This document shows positions 52,472-60,894 of a stretch of 64,000 nucleotides of DNA, piece by piece; positions within the stretch are counted from its first letter, which is position 1, and the number at the start of each line of letters is the position of its first letter. A program made the position numbers and the translations under genes. The notes under the pieces were generated by a model. The model was not told the DNA's origin and ran no database searches. It saw nothing but the letters and a program-made list of their open reading frames with translations. Source of the DNA: Phycicoccus avicenniae (GTDB taxonomy: Bacteria > Actinomycetota > Actinomycetes > Actinomycetales > Dermatophilaceae); contig NZ_JAGSNF010000004.1 in NCBI RefSeq assembly GCF_018139485.1, positions 124,001-188,000 of the forward strand. Reading direction: 5' to 3'.

Positions 52472-52626
52472 GATTCCTTCCGAGATTGGTCTGTCAGTGA
52501 TTCGCTGGCGTGGTCTGTTAATGTGGTCGGCAAATGCCGGTTGGCCCAACATTGTTGGCCGTGTCGTTTGGGTACGAGACATTGTCGTACGACAGGCTTG
52601 TCGCCAATCGATGCCCGATGGTCTGG

Positions 52627-55002
52627 TTAGCGATCCGTACTCGGGTTCGTGCTGCTCGCTGAGTGCGAAGGGTGAGGGATGTCGAGTCCTAGGGAGCGGT
52701 ACACATCGACGTATGCCGAGGCGTTCTTGTCCCAGGTGCGTTCACGGCGTGTCCACGCCGCACCCTTGTTGGACAATTCGGCCATGCGGGCAGGGTCTGC
52801 CAGTAGGGCCGCGATAGTCGTCGCTAGGTGTCGTACGTCGTCGGCTCGGAAGAGCTCTGCCGCGCCACTCGCGTTCGCGATTTCAGCAAGGGCCGAGACA
52901 TCCGAGAAGACACAAGCCCGACCGCTGGACATGGCTTCGTAGGGCTTGAGGGGTGTCACCAGCTCTGTCACAGCCGCACGCTTGCGCGGGACGACAAAAA
53001 GATCGATAGCGCCGTAGTACTCAAGCACTTGGTCATGCGGAACCCGGCCGGTGAAGGTGACATTGGTCAGACCGAGGGTTTGAGAAAGGACGCGCAGGTT
53101 GGGCAGCTCCGCTCCGTCGCCGACGATCAGTAGTTGAACGGGACTCTCAGGCATGCAATGGACGTGGCGCGAGAGCTCGTCGGCGTAGTGGGTGAGGGCA
53201 TCGTCGTCGAGTTCAGGATGGTTGAGTCCTAGCCGCTCCGCCAACGTGTGTGAAGATTCAGGCGCGTCATCCTCCCCGTCTGATCCCCTGAGGACGGCAG
53301 CGACCACCTCGACGTCCGACATCGCGCGAACGAGGGTGTCGATTCCTTCGTACTCCACAATCGAGGAAATGTATCCGACCACGCGCGCGCTTGACGAGAA
53401 TCCGAGCGCCTCACGCAGGGCGGGATTCGCTTCAAGGACAGGAAAGTCGTCCACGTCTACGGCATTGGGCACGATTGCGATTTCCGGCAATGAAAGATCA
53501 AAGCGGTCGGCAACATCTAACATGTGTGAACGCATCACCTGCGCCAATGTGACGACCGCTGAGGAGGCGCTCCGCATGCGCGCCTCCTGCTCAAGGCGCA
53601 GCCGGTAGACATCGGGCAGACCGAATCGCTCCTCGACAACGCCGAGATCCCCCCAGCCCTCCGCCTTGGCTGTACGTGAGAGCCAACTTTCTTCCCAAAA
53701 CCCTCGGGTCTCATTGATCATCGGGATGCCGTAGTGAGTGGCCACTGGGTGTGCAATCACGGCGTTGATGAAGTCCGAGTGGACGTGCAGGGCAGCTGGT
53801 CGCACCATTGAGACCACTTCGGCCAAGGCGATGACGTTGGCCTCAACCCACGCGTTCCAGGTTACGGCGCCTCGCACGGGGCCCCGGAGAGAGAAGTAAC
53901 GGACTCCGCTGTGCACATACGTCTCCGTGCGTTCGCTTGCTCGCCCGGACGCCCCGGCCTGAGCTACAACAACGGGTGTGACTCCTGTTCTTGCCTGTGC
54001 CTCGACGGTGTACTGCGTACGCAGCGTGTACCCGGACTGTCGATCGGGCAGGGCACTGCCGACGACGTGCATGACCGTGCTCGAATTGCTTGCGCCCTCA
54101 AGAGCCGGCATCGAGACGTCCGGCCGCACGCGCCCGTGGTAGAGCTCAAGCTCCGAGGCCATCAGCGCGGCTGTGTGGACGTCATCGGGCTTGCCGAAGC
54201 GGTCCGCGATGCTTTGCATGACCTGTGCCGACACGCTGAGGTAGCCGAGCTGCCGCAACCGCTTCATCAACTGGCGCGACTCGGTGAGGCTGAGGCCGTC
54301 GACGAGATCGGGGTGCGCTCGCAGATGCCGGATCGTGTCTAGAGGGGAACTGCGGGCCACCGCACCGCGCACCTGGTTCAGTGCCTGCCGCTGGCTGACT
54401 AGGTTGTTCAGGGGGAGCCCGAGGTGTTCACCGATGTCCGCGAACGACTCGGTCAGCTCATGCACATCATCACTCAGGCCGGGGTGGGGCTCGCGCGCTG
54501 TTCGCTCGAGATCACTGAGTCGGGTAGTGAGCTGTTCTATGCGTTGTTCGCCGACAGGGCGCTGAACCATCTCGGCGAGCTGGACGTCGACCAAGTCCAG
54601 ACGCCTACCGAGCTCATAGAGGTGGGGGTCCGCGGGCGGATGCAGGGCGTAGTCGGTGAATTGGCTGTCAAGCACAGCGAGCGTCGCGTCCATTTCGGCG
54701 AGGCGGGCGTCGAGAAGCTCCAGCGCATCAGCTGACGCGGCAGTCGCGGTCAGGGTGGCGAGGCGTCGTTGCACGTTCGCGACCCGCGTAGCCTGGCCGT
54801 TCGCCCGCCGTCGGTAGTCCCGCGCGAGCACCCAAAGGATCACCGCAGTCGCGGTAAGGGCGATGAGCGCGGCAACACCGAGAGCCGCGAAGTCATTGCC
54901 CCGCTCGACTCCGATGGAGAGAAGGAGCACTACGATCGCTCCGTAGCTGGAGGCTGTGGCCGCGCACGCGATTGCAAACAATTTTCGCTGCCTCGTTGTC
55001 AT
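52627..55002 (-). CDS. Membrane-anchored, coiled-coil glycosyltransferase family 4
   Basis: 791 residues. Two N-terminal TM helices (about 9-30 and 38-60), a coiled-coil/helical region (about 65-200, LDARLAEMDATLAVLDSQ), a further helical stretch, then GT-B: STVMHVVGSALPDRQSGYTLRTQYTV, INETRGFWEESWLSRT, IAIVPNAVDVDDFPVL, VGYISSIVEYEGIDTLVRAM, GDGAELPNLRVL, VTELVTPLKPYEAMSSGRACVFSDVSALAE. Related to the 35.2-kb GT and to the N-half of the heparinase fusion. AGGAGAAGAGG lies just before the ATG. Lower G+C than the wecC gene behind it. Confidence 0.85.
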   Translation of the reverse strand: MTTRQRKLFAIACAATASSYGAIVVLLLSIGVERGNDFAALGVAALIALTATAVILWVLARDYRRRANGQATRVANVQRRLATLTATAASADALELLDARLAEMDATLAVLDSQFTDYALHPPADPHLYELGRRLDLVDVQLAEMVQRPVGEQRIEQLTTRLSDLERTAREPHPGLSDDVHELTESFADIGEHLGLPLNNLVSQRQALNQVRGAVARSSPLDTIRHLRAHPDLVDGLSLTESRQLMKRLRQLGYLSVSAQVMQSIADRFGKPDDVHTAALMASELELYHGRVRPDVSMPALEGASNSSTVMHVVGSALPDRQSGYTLRTQYTVEAQARTGVTPVVVAQAGASGRASERTETYVHSGVRYFSLRGPVRGAVTWNAWVEANVIALAEVVSMVRPAALHVHSDFINAVIAHPVATHYGIPMINETRGFWEESWLSRTAKAEGWGDLGVVEERFGLPDVYRLRLEQEARMRSASSAVVTLAQVMRSHMLDVADRFDLSLPEIAIVPNAVDVDDFPVLEANPALREALGFSSSARVVGYISSIVEYEGIDTLVRAMSDVEVVAAVLRGSDGEDDAPESSHTLAERLGLNHPELDDDALTHYADELSRHVHCMPESPVQLLIVGDGAELPNLRVLSQTLGLTNVTFTGRVPHDQVLEYYGAIDLFVVPRKRAAVTELVTPLKPYEAMSSGRACVFSDVSALAEIANASGAAELFRADDVRHLATTIAALLADPARMAELSNKGAAWTRRERTWDKNASAYVDVYRSLGLDIPHPSHSASSTNPSTDR

Positions 55003-55102
55003 GCCTCTTCTCCTATGAGGAAGGGGAGCACGTGGAGTTTTGGTAACGGTGGCGTGGCGGGCCAGTACACGATTTGTTCGTGGTCGTGTGAAGTCAGCCG
55101 AA

Positions 55103-56347
55103 TCAGCGCCAGACGCCGCGGGTGTCGATGACAGCCTTCTCGGCCAGCCGCTCGCGGGGCACGTTCTTGAACTCCTTGTGGTCGACGAGGAGCACAACGA
55201 TGTCGGCTTCGCGCAGGGCCTCCTCGACCGTCGCGAGCCGGACGTTGTCGAAGGCCGACAGGGACGCGGGCAGCGCCTCGACGTTCGGCTCGACGGCGAG
55301 GACGCGGGCGTCGCCGTGGCGCTGGGCCAGCTTGACGGTGATGTCGAGGGCCGGCGACTCACGCAGGTCGTCGATGTCCGGCTTGAACGCGAGGCCGAGC
55401 GCGGCGATGACCGGCTCCTTGAACCGGTCGGCGCGCTCGGCGACCTTGGTGAGGACGACCTCGGGCTTGTGGTCGTTCACCTCGCGGGCCGTGCGGATGA
55501 GCCGCGCCTCGTCGGGCACGGCGCTCACGATGAACCACGGGTCGACGGCGATGCAGTGCCCGCCGACGCCCGGGCCGGGCTGGAGGATGTTGACGCGGGG
55601 GTGCTTGTTCGCGAGCTCGATGAGCTCGAAGACGTCGATGCCGAGCTTCTCGGCGATGATCGACAGCTCGTTGGCGAAGGCGATGTTGACGTCCCGGAAC
55701 GAGTTCTCGGTGAGCTTGGCCATCTCGGCCGTCGTCGCGTCCGTGAGGTGCAGCGCGGCCCGGCAGAACACCTGGTAGAGGTCGCGGGCGTGCTCGGCCG
55801 CCTCGGGGGTGAGGCCGCCGATGATGCGGTCGTTCGTGACGAGCTCGATCATGACCCGACCCGGCAGCACCCGCTCCGGGCAGTGTGCGACGTGGACGAC
55901 GGGTCGGTTGCCCGAGCCGTCGAGCGACAGGTCCGGACGGGCCTCCATGACCCGGGCGGCCATGTGCTCGGTCGTGCCCGGGGGCGAGGTCGACTCGAGG
56001 ATGAGCAGCTCGCCGCCGCGCAGCTGCGGGATGATCGCGTCGGTCGCGGCGTCGATGTACGACAGGTCGGCGGCGTGGCCGTCCTTGAACGGCGTCGGCA
56101 CGGCGACGATGTAGACGTCGGCGTGCGGGGTGTCCTTGCGCGCCGAGAGCCGGCCCTGGCTCACCGCGCCGGCGACGTGGGTCGCGAGGTCCGGCTCGAC
56201 GAAGGGCACCTCGCCCCGGTTCACCGCGTCGACGTGGCGGTCGCTGACGTCCACGCCGGTCACCGTCACCCCGTTCGTCGCGAGGATGGCCGCCGTCGGC
56301 AGCCCGATGTACCCGAGCCCGATGACGGCGACGGTGTCGATCTCCAT
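55103..56347 (-). CDS. wecC: UDP-N-acetyl-D-mannosamine dehydrogenase
   Basis: 414 residues. NAD loop VAVIGLGYIGLPTAAILATNG; VPTPFKDGHAADLSY; LTENSFRDVNIAFANEL with catalytic Lys211/Asn215; PGVGGHCIAVDPWF with nucleophile Cys265; C-terminal LGLAFKPDIDDLRESPAL. Oxidises UDP-ManNAc twice to UDP-ManNAcA, using the product of the WecB gene 15 kb away. The return to very high G+C marks the right border of the atypical block. 18 bp separate it from the upstream transferase gene. Confidence 0.94.
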   Translation of the reverse strand: MEIDTVAVIGLGYIGLPTAAILATNGVTVTGVDVSDRHVDAVNRGEVPFVEPDLATHVAGAVSQGRLSARKDTPHADVYIVAVPTPFKDGHAADLSYIDAATDAIIPQLRGGELLILESTSPPGTTEHMAARVMEARPDLSLDGSGNRPVVHVAHCPERVLPGRVMIELVTNDRIIGGLTPEAAEHARDLYQVFCRAALHLTDATTAEMAKLTENSFRDVNIAFANELSIIAEKLGIDVFELIELANKHPRVNILQPGPGVGGHCIAVDPWFIVSAVPDEARLIRTAREVNDHKPEVVLTKVAERADRFKEPVIAALGLAFKPDIDDLRESPALDITVKLAQRHGDARVLAVEPNVEALPASLSAFDNVRLATVEEALREADIVVLLVDHKEFKNVPRERLAEKAVIDTRGVWR

Positions 56348-56365
56348 GTGGTGTGTTCCCCTTGC

Positions 56366-58249
56366 TCAGCTCATGACGTGGCTCTCGAGGAGCCCGAACC
56401 CGACGACCCTGGAGTTCGCCAACAGCTCGGCGGCCCCTGCCTCCCAGGTGTGCGACCCCGCAGTATGCCGCATCTGGACGAACCCGAAGCGGTCCGCCGC
56501 GTACACCCTGCCACCCCCGTCGACGACGTCCCGGAGGAACCCCGTGTCCTCGCCGCGGGACACCGCGTCGAACGGGTGCGCCCGGGCGACCTCCCGCGCG
56601 GTGACCATCGTCGGTCCCATGACGAGGTCGGTGTAGCGGTGCTCGCGCTCCGGGAAGCGCAGCACGGTCGCGTCGTGGGACTCCAGGTACATGTGGTGCG
56701 CCTGCTTCCCGACGACGTCGGCGCCGGAGTAGTCCAGCGCGTACAGCTGGTCGGACAGGTAGTGCGGCCCGTAGAGGTCGTCGTCGTCGACCTTCGCGAC
56801 GACCTCGCCGTCGGCGGCGTCGACGAGGGCGTTGAGGCACGTCCCGAGCGGGTCCGACGCGGGGGCGTGCAGCCGCACGAGGTCGATCCCGAGGTCCGCG
56901 GCGAGGTCCGCGACGTCGTCGCCGACCTCGAAGCCGTGGCCGAGGAGCAGCACCTGGAGGTCGACGTCCTCCTGCCGGCCCAGCTGGCGCAGGACGTGCT
57001 CGACCTGGTGCGGGCGGTTCGTCGAGACGAGGGCGCTCACCGACGGCCGGCGCACGCGGGCCGCGTCGAGCCCGGCGGCGGAGAGCACCGTGTCGACCCG
57101 GTGGCCATAGGTGTGGCCGGACCAGATGCGTCGTTGGGCGCGGTGGACGGTGCGGTCCCGCAGCTCGGCGCTGCGCACGAGCGCCCGGAGCGTCCACTCC
57201 GCCTCGTCGGGGGCGGCGACCTGGAGCACCTCGTCCTCGGCGAAGAACCCACCGATGGCCTCGCTCGGCGTCGACACGACCGGCGTCCCGCAGGCACTCG
57301 CCTCGAAGATCCGACGGGCGCACATGCTCGGCGACCCGACGACCGAGTTGACGTTGAGGACGACCTTGTAGGCCCGCTGCGCCGTGAGCATCCGTGCGTA
57401 GTCGAGGGAACCGACGACGCGGTCGTCGAGCGGCGCCGGGAACTGGTAGCGCTCGTCCCCGCCGAGGTAGCGCGAGTAGATCTCGAGCCCGGTGTCCATC
57501 CGCCCGGACACCCGGTCCGCGGCCCCGAGCAGCAGGTCCATCTGCTCGCGCCGCTCCGGATGGCGGTGCGCGAAGTACATCCCGGCGAAGACGACGTCCC
57601 GGCTCTGGTGGTCGGCGGTCGGCAGCCGCACCGGGTTGTGGACCGCCGGCTGCGCCGCGAAGGGCAGCACCCCGACGCGGTCGTGCCCGAGGTCCCGGCG
57701 GTAGTCCTCGAGCCGGTTCTCGTCGGTCGTGAAGACGTGGTCGAACAGCCGCGCGGTGTCGAGGAAGTCCCCGTAGTGGACCGGGTCCTCCTTGTTCCAG
57801 AAGACCGTCGGGACGCCGGCCTCGCGGCACCACGCCACGAGGTCCCGCAGCTCCCCGTCCGGCGCGGACGGTCCGGTCAGCCGGTACTGCCAGGCGTCGC
57901 CGTTGCCGTGCCACGCCGACTCGACGAAGAGGAGGTCGAGCGGGCGCGGCTGCTCCACCTGGTCCCGCCAGCGCGACGGCACGAGCCGCACCTGGTCCCA
58001 CTCGAACCGGTAGGCGAGCGTCGAGAAGTCGTCGAGGACCACGCCGACCCGCAGGTCGGGGCGCCGGGGGGCCCGGTCCGGCAGCGGCCAGGGGTCGACC
58101 TCGACCCCGTCCGGTCCCACGCGCACCGTCCCCGCGGGGCGGTCCAGGCCCCGTCGTCGGAGGTGCCGACGGACCTGTCCGACACCGCCGTGCCGCAGGT
58201 GCCACAGCGCACGGCGCAGGTCTCGGGTCCGGCTGCCCGTCCCGGGCAC
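56366..58249 (-). CDS. CgeB-like GT-B plus GT2 domain glycosyltransferase
   Basis: 627 residues. The first domain (about 65-390) has LRVGVVLDDFSTLAYRFEWDQ, DLLFVESAWHGNGDAWQYRL, PTVFWNKEDPVHYGDFLDTA, DHVFTTDENRLEDYRRD and RRIFEASACGTPVVSTPSEA, the pattern of CgeB-like glycosyltransferases. The second (about 395-620) is GT-A: VSALVSTNRPHQVEHVLRQL, VVAKVDDDDLYGPHYLSDQL (the DxD cluster) and HTAGSHTW. It could add two successive residues. GTG at 58249 is preferred (GAGG eight bases upstream); in-frame GTGs at 58258 and 58291 are alternatives. Confidence 0.8.
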   Translation of the reverse strand: MPGTGSRTRDLRRALWHLRHGGVGQVRRHLRRRGLDRPAGTVRVGPDGVEVDPWPLPDRAPRRPDLRVGVVLDDFSTLAYRFEWDQVRLVPSRWRDQVEQPRPLDLLFVESAWHGNGDAWQYRLTGPSAPDGELRDLVAWCREAGVPTVFWNKEDPVHYGDFLDTARLFDHVFTTDENRLEDYRRDLGHDRVGVLPFAAQPAVHNPVRLPTADHQSRDVVFAGMYFAHRHPERREQMDLLLGAADRVSGRMDTGLEIYSRYLGGDERYQFPAPLDDRVVGSLDYARMLTAQRAYKVVLNVNSVVGSPSMCARRIFEASACGTPVVSTPSEAIGGFFAEDEVLQVAAPDEAEWTLRALVRSAELRDRTVHRAQRRIWSGHTYGHRVDTVLSAAGLDAARVRRPSVSALVSTNRPHQVEHVLRQLGRQEDVDLQVLLLGHGFEVGDDVADLAADLGIDLVRLHAPASDPLGTCLNALVDAADGEVVAKVDDDDLYGPHYLSDQLYALDYSGADVVGKQAHHMYLESHDATVLRFPEREHRYTDLVMGPTMVTAREVARAHPFDAVSRGEDTGFLRDVVDGGGRVYAADRFGFVQMRHTAGSHTWEAGAAELLANSRVVGFGLLESHVMS

Positions 58250-58433
58250 GACGCTCACCTCGCTCGACGTGGGTCGGCGGGTGTCCCCCACCGCGGCTGC
58301 CGGTCAACGTACCCGACCCCGGGGGTGACCCGTCGGCGTCGACCGGCGTGGCCCGCCCGCGGCCCGTCGCACCACCGAGGAACTCCTGAGAGGTGTCCGT
58401 CCGGTCCGACCGACCCGTGACGGCGGTCTTTGG

Positions 58434-58439
58434 CACAAT
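58434..58439 (+). promoter_or_regulatory. -10 box, leaderless promoter
   Basis: CACAAT followed after seven bases by the GTG at 58447, with no Shine-Dalgarno. Confidence 0.5.
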
Positions 58440-58446
58440 GACGCCC

Positions 58447-59559
58447 GTGCATCGGTTCCGGGGGACAGACGTCGGTCTCGGCGTCCTCGTCATGGCGATC
58501 AACATCGCGTTGGTCGTCGGCGTCGTGTACTTCACGACCGCCCGCACTCCGGACGAGACCCAGGCAGCCCCGTCACCCTCCCCCTCGTCGACCCCCAGCG
58601 GGAGCGCGTCGACGAGCCCCTCGCCCAGCCCCACGCCCACACCGAGCGACGTCGACGTCGCGGGGCTGTTCGCCGAGGACGAGCCCCTGACGATGGCGGT
58701 GCTCGGGGACCAGACCGGCGACGGTCCGGGCGAGTGGGTCGGCCAGCTCGCGGGCCTCCTGGCCCAGGAGCGGGAGGTCGAGCTCTCGGTGCTCTCCCCC
58801 GCCGACCCCACGATCTACGAGGACCCGGTGACGACCGGCTCCGGTGGCGGCACGGTCACGATCCGCAACGGCAGCCGCGCCGGCACCACCGCGCGCTACG
58901 CCGCGAGCCGGGTGCAGTTCCTCGTCCGCGACGAGCCCGACGTCGTCGTCCTCAACTACGGCCGCAACGACGACGCCGACTCCGTCGCCGAGGGCCTGGA
59001 CCGCACGGCGGAGGCGGTCCGGGACGAGTGGCCGGACGCGACCGTGCTCGTCACCGTGCAGCCGCCCACGTTCGACGACGCCAACGAGGCCGTCCGCGAG
59101 GCGACGGCCGACTGGGCCGAGGCGGAGGACCTCCCGACGCTCGACATCGCCGCGGTCTTCGAGGGGACCGGCGCGCCGAACGCCTACATCTCCTCCCGCG
59201 ACCCGTCCGTCATGTCGACGACCGGGGACCAGCTGTGGGGGCAGGCGGCCTACGCCCTCCTCACCGGCGGCGACCTGCCCGTCGTCGAGCAGGAGGCCCC
59301 GGCGCCGGAGCCCGAGGTCGCCCCGGAAACCGGGACGACGACGGGTCAGGACACGACCGGCGGCACGACCGGTGGCGGAGGGACCACCGGCGGCGGCACG
59401 ACCGGTGGTGGTGGGGGGACCGATCCCGACCCCGAGCCCACGACCGCCGAGCCGACGCCCGAGCCCACCGCGCCGCGGCCGGACCCGACCCCGCCGCCGA
59501 CGACGGAGCCGCCGACCCCGCCCCAGGAGTGCCTCATCGACCCAGAGAGCTGCGACTGA
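58447..59559 (+). CDS. Membrane-anchored SGNH-fold protein lacking catalytic residues
   Basis: 370 residues. An N-terminal TM anchor (VGLGVLVMAINIALVVGVVYF), a Ser/Pro/Thr-rich stalk, an SGNH-hydrolase-like domain (about 75-280) and a Gly/Thr then Pro/Thr-rich tail ending ECLIDPESCD with two Cys. The block I motif reads VLGDQTGDGPGEW, with Gln where the nucleophilic Ser belongs; block III NYGRNDD is kept; the terminal DxxH reads DPSV. Probably not an active esterase. GTG at 58447 fits leaderless initiation; an in-frame ATG at 58438 overlaps the -10. Confidence 0.72.
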   Translation: MHRFRGTDVGLGVLVMAINIALVVGVVYFTTARTPDETQAAPSPSPSSTPSGSASTSPSPSPTPTPSDVDVAGLFAEDEPLTMAVLGDQTGDGPGEWVGQLAGLLAQEREVELSVLSPADPTIYEDPVTTGSGGGTVTIRNGSRAGTTARYAASRVQFLVRDEPDVVVLNYGRNDDADSVAEGLDRTAEAVRDEWPDATVLVTVQPPTFDDANEAVREATADWAEAEDLPTLDIAAVFEGTGAPNAYISSRDPSVMSTTGDQLWGQAAYALLTGGDLPVVEQEAPAPEPEVAPETGTTTGQDTTGGTTGGGGTTGGGTTGGGGGTDPDPEPTTAEPTPEPTAPRPDPTPPPTTEPPTPPQECLIDPESCD

Positions 59560-59574
59560 CCGGACCTCGTCCGG
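59560..59574. terminator. Small hairpin between convergent genes
   Basis: CCGGAC-ctc-GTCCGG immediately after the SGNH gene's stop and before the convergent YceI stop; a GC-only terminator candidate. Confidence 0.35.
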
Positions 59575-59611
59575 ACGCCCGGCGGGTGCCGGGGGGTGCC
59601 GGATCGCCGGG

Positions 59612-60166
59612 TCAGCCCTCGCGCTTGACCGCGGAGATCTCGAACTCGAGGGTGATGCGCTCCGAGACGAGGACCCCGCCGGAGTCCAGCGGCATGTTCC
59701 ACTCGAGACCGAAGTCGCGCCGGTTCACCTTGCGGGTGCCCTCGAAGCCGGCGCGCAGCACGCCGAACGCGTCCTTCTCGACGCCCGCCAAGGCGATCGG
59801 GATGGACAGCGTCTGGGTGACGTCCTTGATCGTGAGGTCGCCGGTGACGAGGTAGGCGTCGTCCTCGATCTCCTCCACGCGGGTGCTGTGGAAGGTGATG
59901 TCCGGGTACTTCTCGACGTCGAAGAAGTCCGGGCTGCGCAGGTGCTCGTCGCGCTGCGGGGTGCGGGTGTCGACGCTGGCCGCCTTGAGCACGATCTCGA
60001 CCGTCGACTTCTCCATCGTGTCGAGGTCGGCGTGCAGGTGTCCGCTGATGTCGTTGAAGGACCCGCGCACCGTCGTGATCATCGCGTGCCGGGCGGAGAA
60101 CCCGATCCGCGTGTGGGTGGGGTCGAGGTCCCAGTCACCGCTGAGGGTGGGTGCCGTGTCGGCCAT
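59612..60166 (-). CDS. YceI family polyisoprenoid-binding-like protein
   Basis: 184 residues. LSGDWDLDPTHTRIGFSARHAMITTVRGSFND is the standard YceI opening, with DEHLRSPDFFDVEKYPDITFHST and VTGDLTIKDVTQTLSIP following, and NRRDFGLEWN near the end. YceI folds are lipocalin-like and bind long isoprenoid chains. No signal peptide, so it is cytoplasmic. GGAGACAGG precedes the ATG. Divergent from the unknown gene at 60.4 kb across about 240 bp. Confidence 0.92.
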   Translation of the reverse strand: MADTAPTLSGDWDLDPTHTRIGFSARHAMITTVRGSFNDISGHLHADLDTMEKSTVEIVLKAASVDTRTPQRDEHLRSPDFFDVEKYPDITFHSTRVEEIEDDAYLVTGDLTIKDVTQTLSIPIALAGVEKDAFGVLRAGFEGTRKVNRRDFGLEWNMPLDSGGVLVSERITLEFEISAVKREG

Positions 60167-60364
60167 GCCTGTCTCCGATCGGTCCTGGCACACGGCGGAT
60201 GCGCGCCGGGCACTCTGACGAGCGAGTGTGGCAGAGCCCGACTGCGGCGGACGAGGGTTTCGCGCACATCGCACCCGACCGGACGACGCCCCCGACGGAC
60301 TCCGTGCCGCTCCGGGACGACCCCCGGGGAGCGCTCCCCATCGTGGCGGGCGGCTCGGCGGGTC

Positions 60365-60370
60365 TAGGCT
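60365..60370 (+). promoter_or_regulatory. -10 box of the phosphatase operon
   Basis: TAGGCT, with a leader of about 35 nt ending in AGGGGGA before the GTG at 60409. Confidence 0.45.
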
Positions 60371-60408
60371 CCGGGGACCACCGTCGTCGCTCCAGGGGGA
60401 ACCCCGTC

Positions 60409-60894
60409 GTGCCCGTCCTCGCCCATCCCGGACCGAGCTCGCCGCCGCCGCCGCGGGTCCGGCTGGACGCCGACGACACGTGGAGCGCCCTCCCGGCCGA
60501 GGACGGCCTGCTGCGCGCCGAGGCCCCGGGTAGCGCGAGCGACCCGGTGGCCGTCGCCGTCCGGCACCACGTCGGACCCGCCGCCCTGGGCTCGGACGAC
60601 CTGGCGGGGACCCTCGCGGGGCGCGCCGCCTCCGGAGCAGGGCGGGAGGACGGCCAGGTCGAGGAGCCGTTCGTCGTCGAGCTCGGCGGTCGGGACTGGC
60701 ACGCCCGCAACGTGTCCTGGGTCGATGCCGGCACCGATGTCGTCGAGGTCGTCCTCGTCACGAGCCTCGGCGGCGACGACGTCGCGAGCCGTCACCTCGT
60801 CGCGATCGGACGGGTGCGCGGCGCGGGGCTGGACGCGGACTACGACGTCCTCCAGTCGGTGCTCGAGACGCTCGTCGTGGAGACGGACGGATGA
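60409..60894 (+). CDS. Hypothetical protein upstream of PP2C phosphatase
   Basis: 161 residues, not recognised. Predicted alpha/beta: RVRLDADDTWSALPAEDGLLRAEAP, VAVAVRHHVGP, then WVDAGTDVVEVVLVTSLGGDDVASRHLVAIGRV and a C-terminal helix LDADYDVLQSVLETLVV. No signal, TM or Cys. The plan recalls LpqN/DcrB-like sandwich domains but the evidence is weak. GTG with AGGGGGA upstream; stop overlaps the PP2C start (ATGA), so the two are cotranslated. Confidence 0.62.
   Translation: MPVLAHPGPSSPPPPRVRLDADDTWSALPAEDGLLRAEAPGSASDPVAVAVRHHVGPAALGSDDLAGTLAGRAASGAGREDGQVEEPFVVELGGRDWHARNVSWVDAGTDVVEVVLVTSLGGDDVASRHLVAIGRVRGAGLDADYDVLQSVLETLVVETDG

Noticed and set aside
55040..58420. Long plus-strand open frame opposite wecC and the CgeB-GT2 gene
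   Set aside because: Shadow of two clearly recognised minus-strand genes; no start signal or family motif.
59330..59420. Short ACGACCGGTGG-type repeats
   Set aside because: They encode the Gly/Thr-rich tail of the SGNH-like protein; there are no spacers and no CRISPR character.
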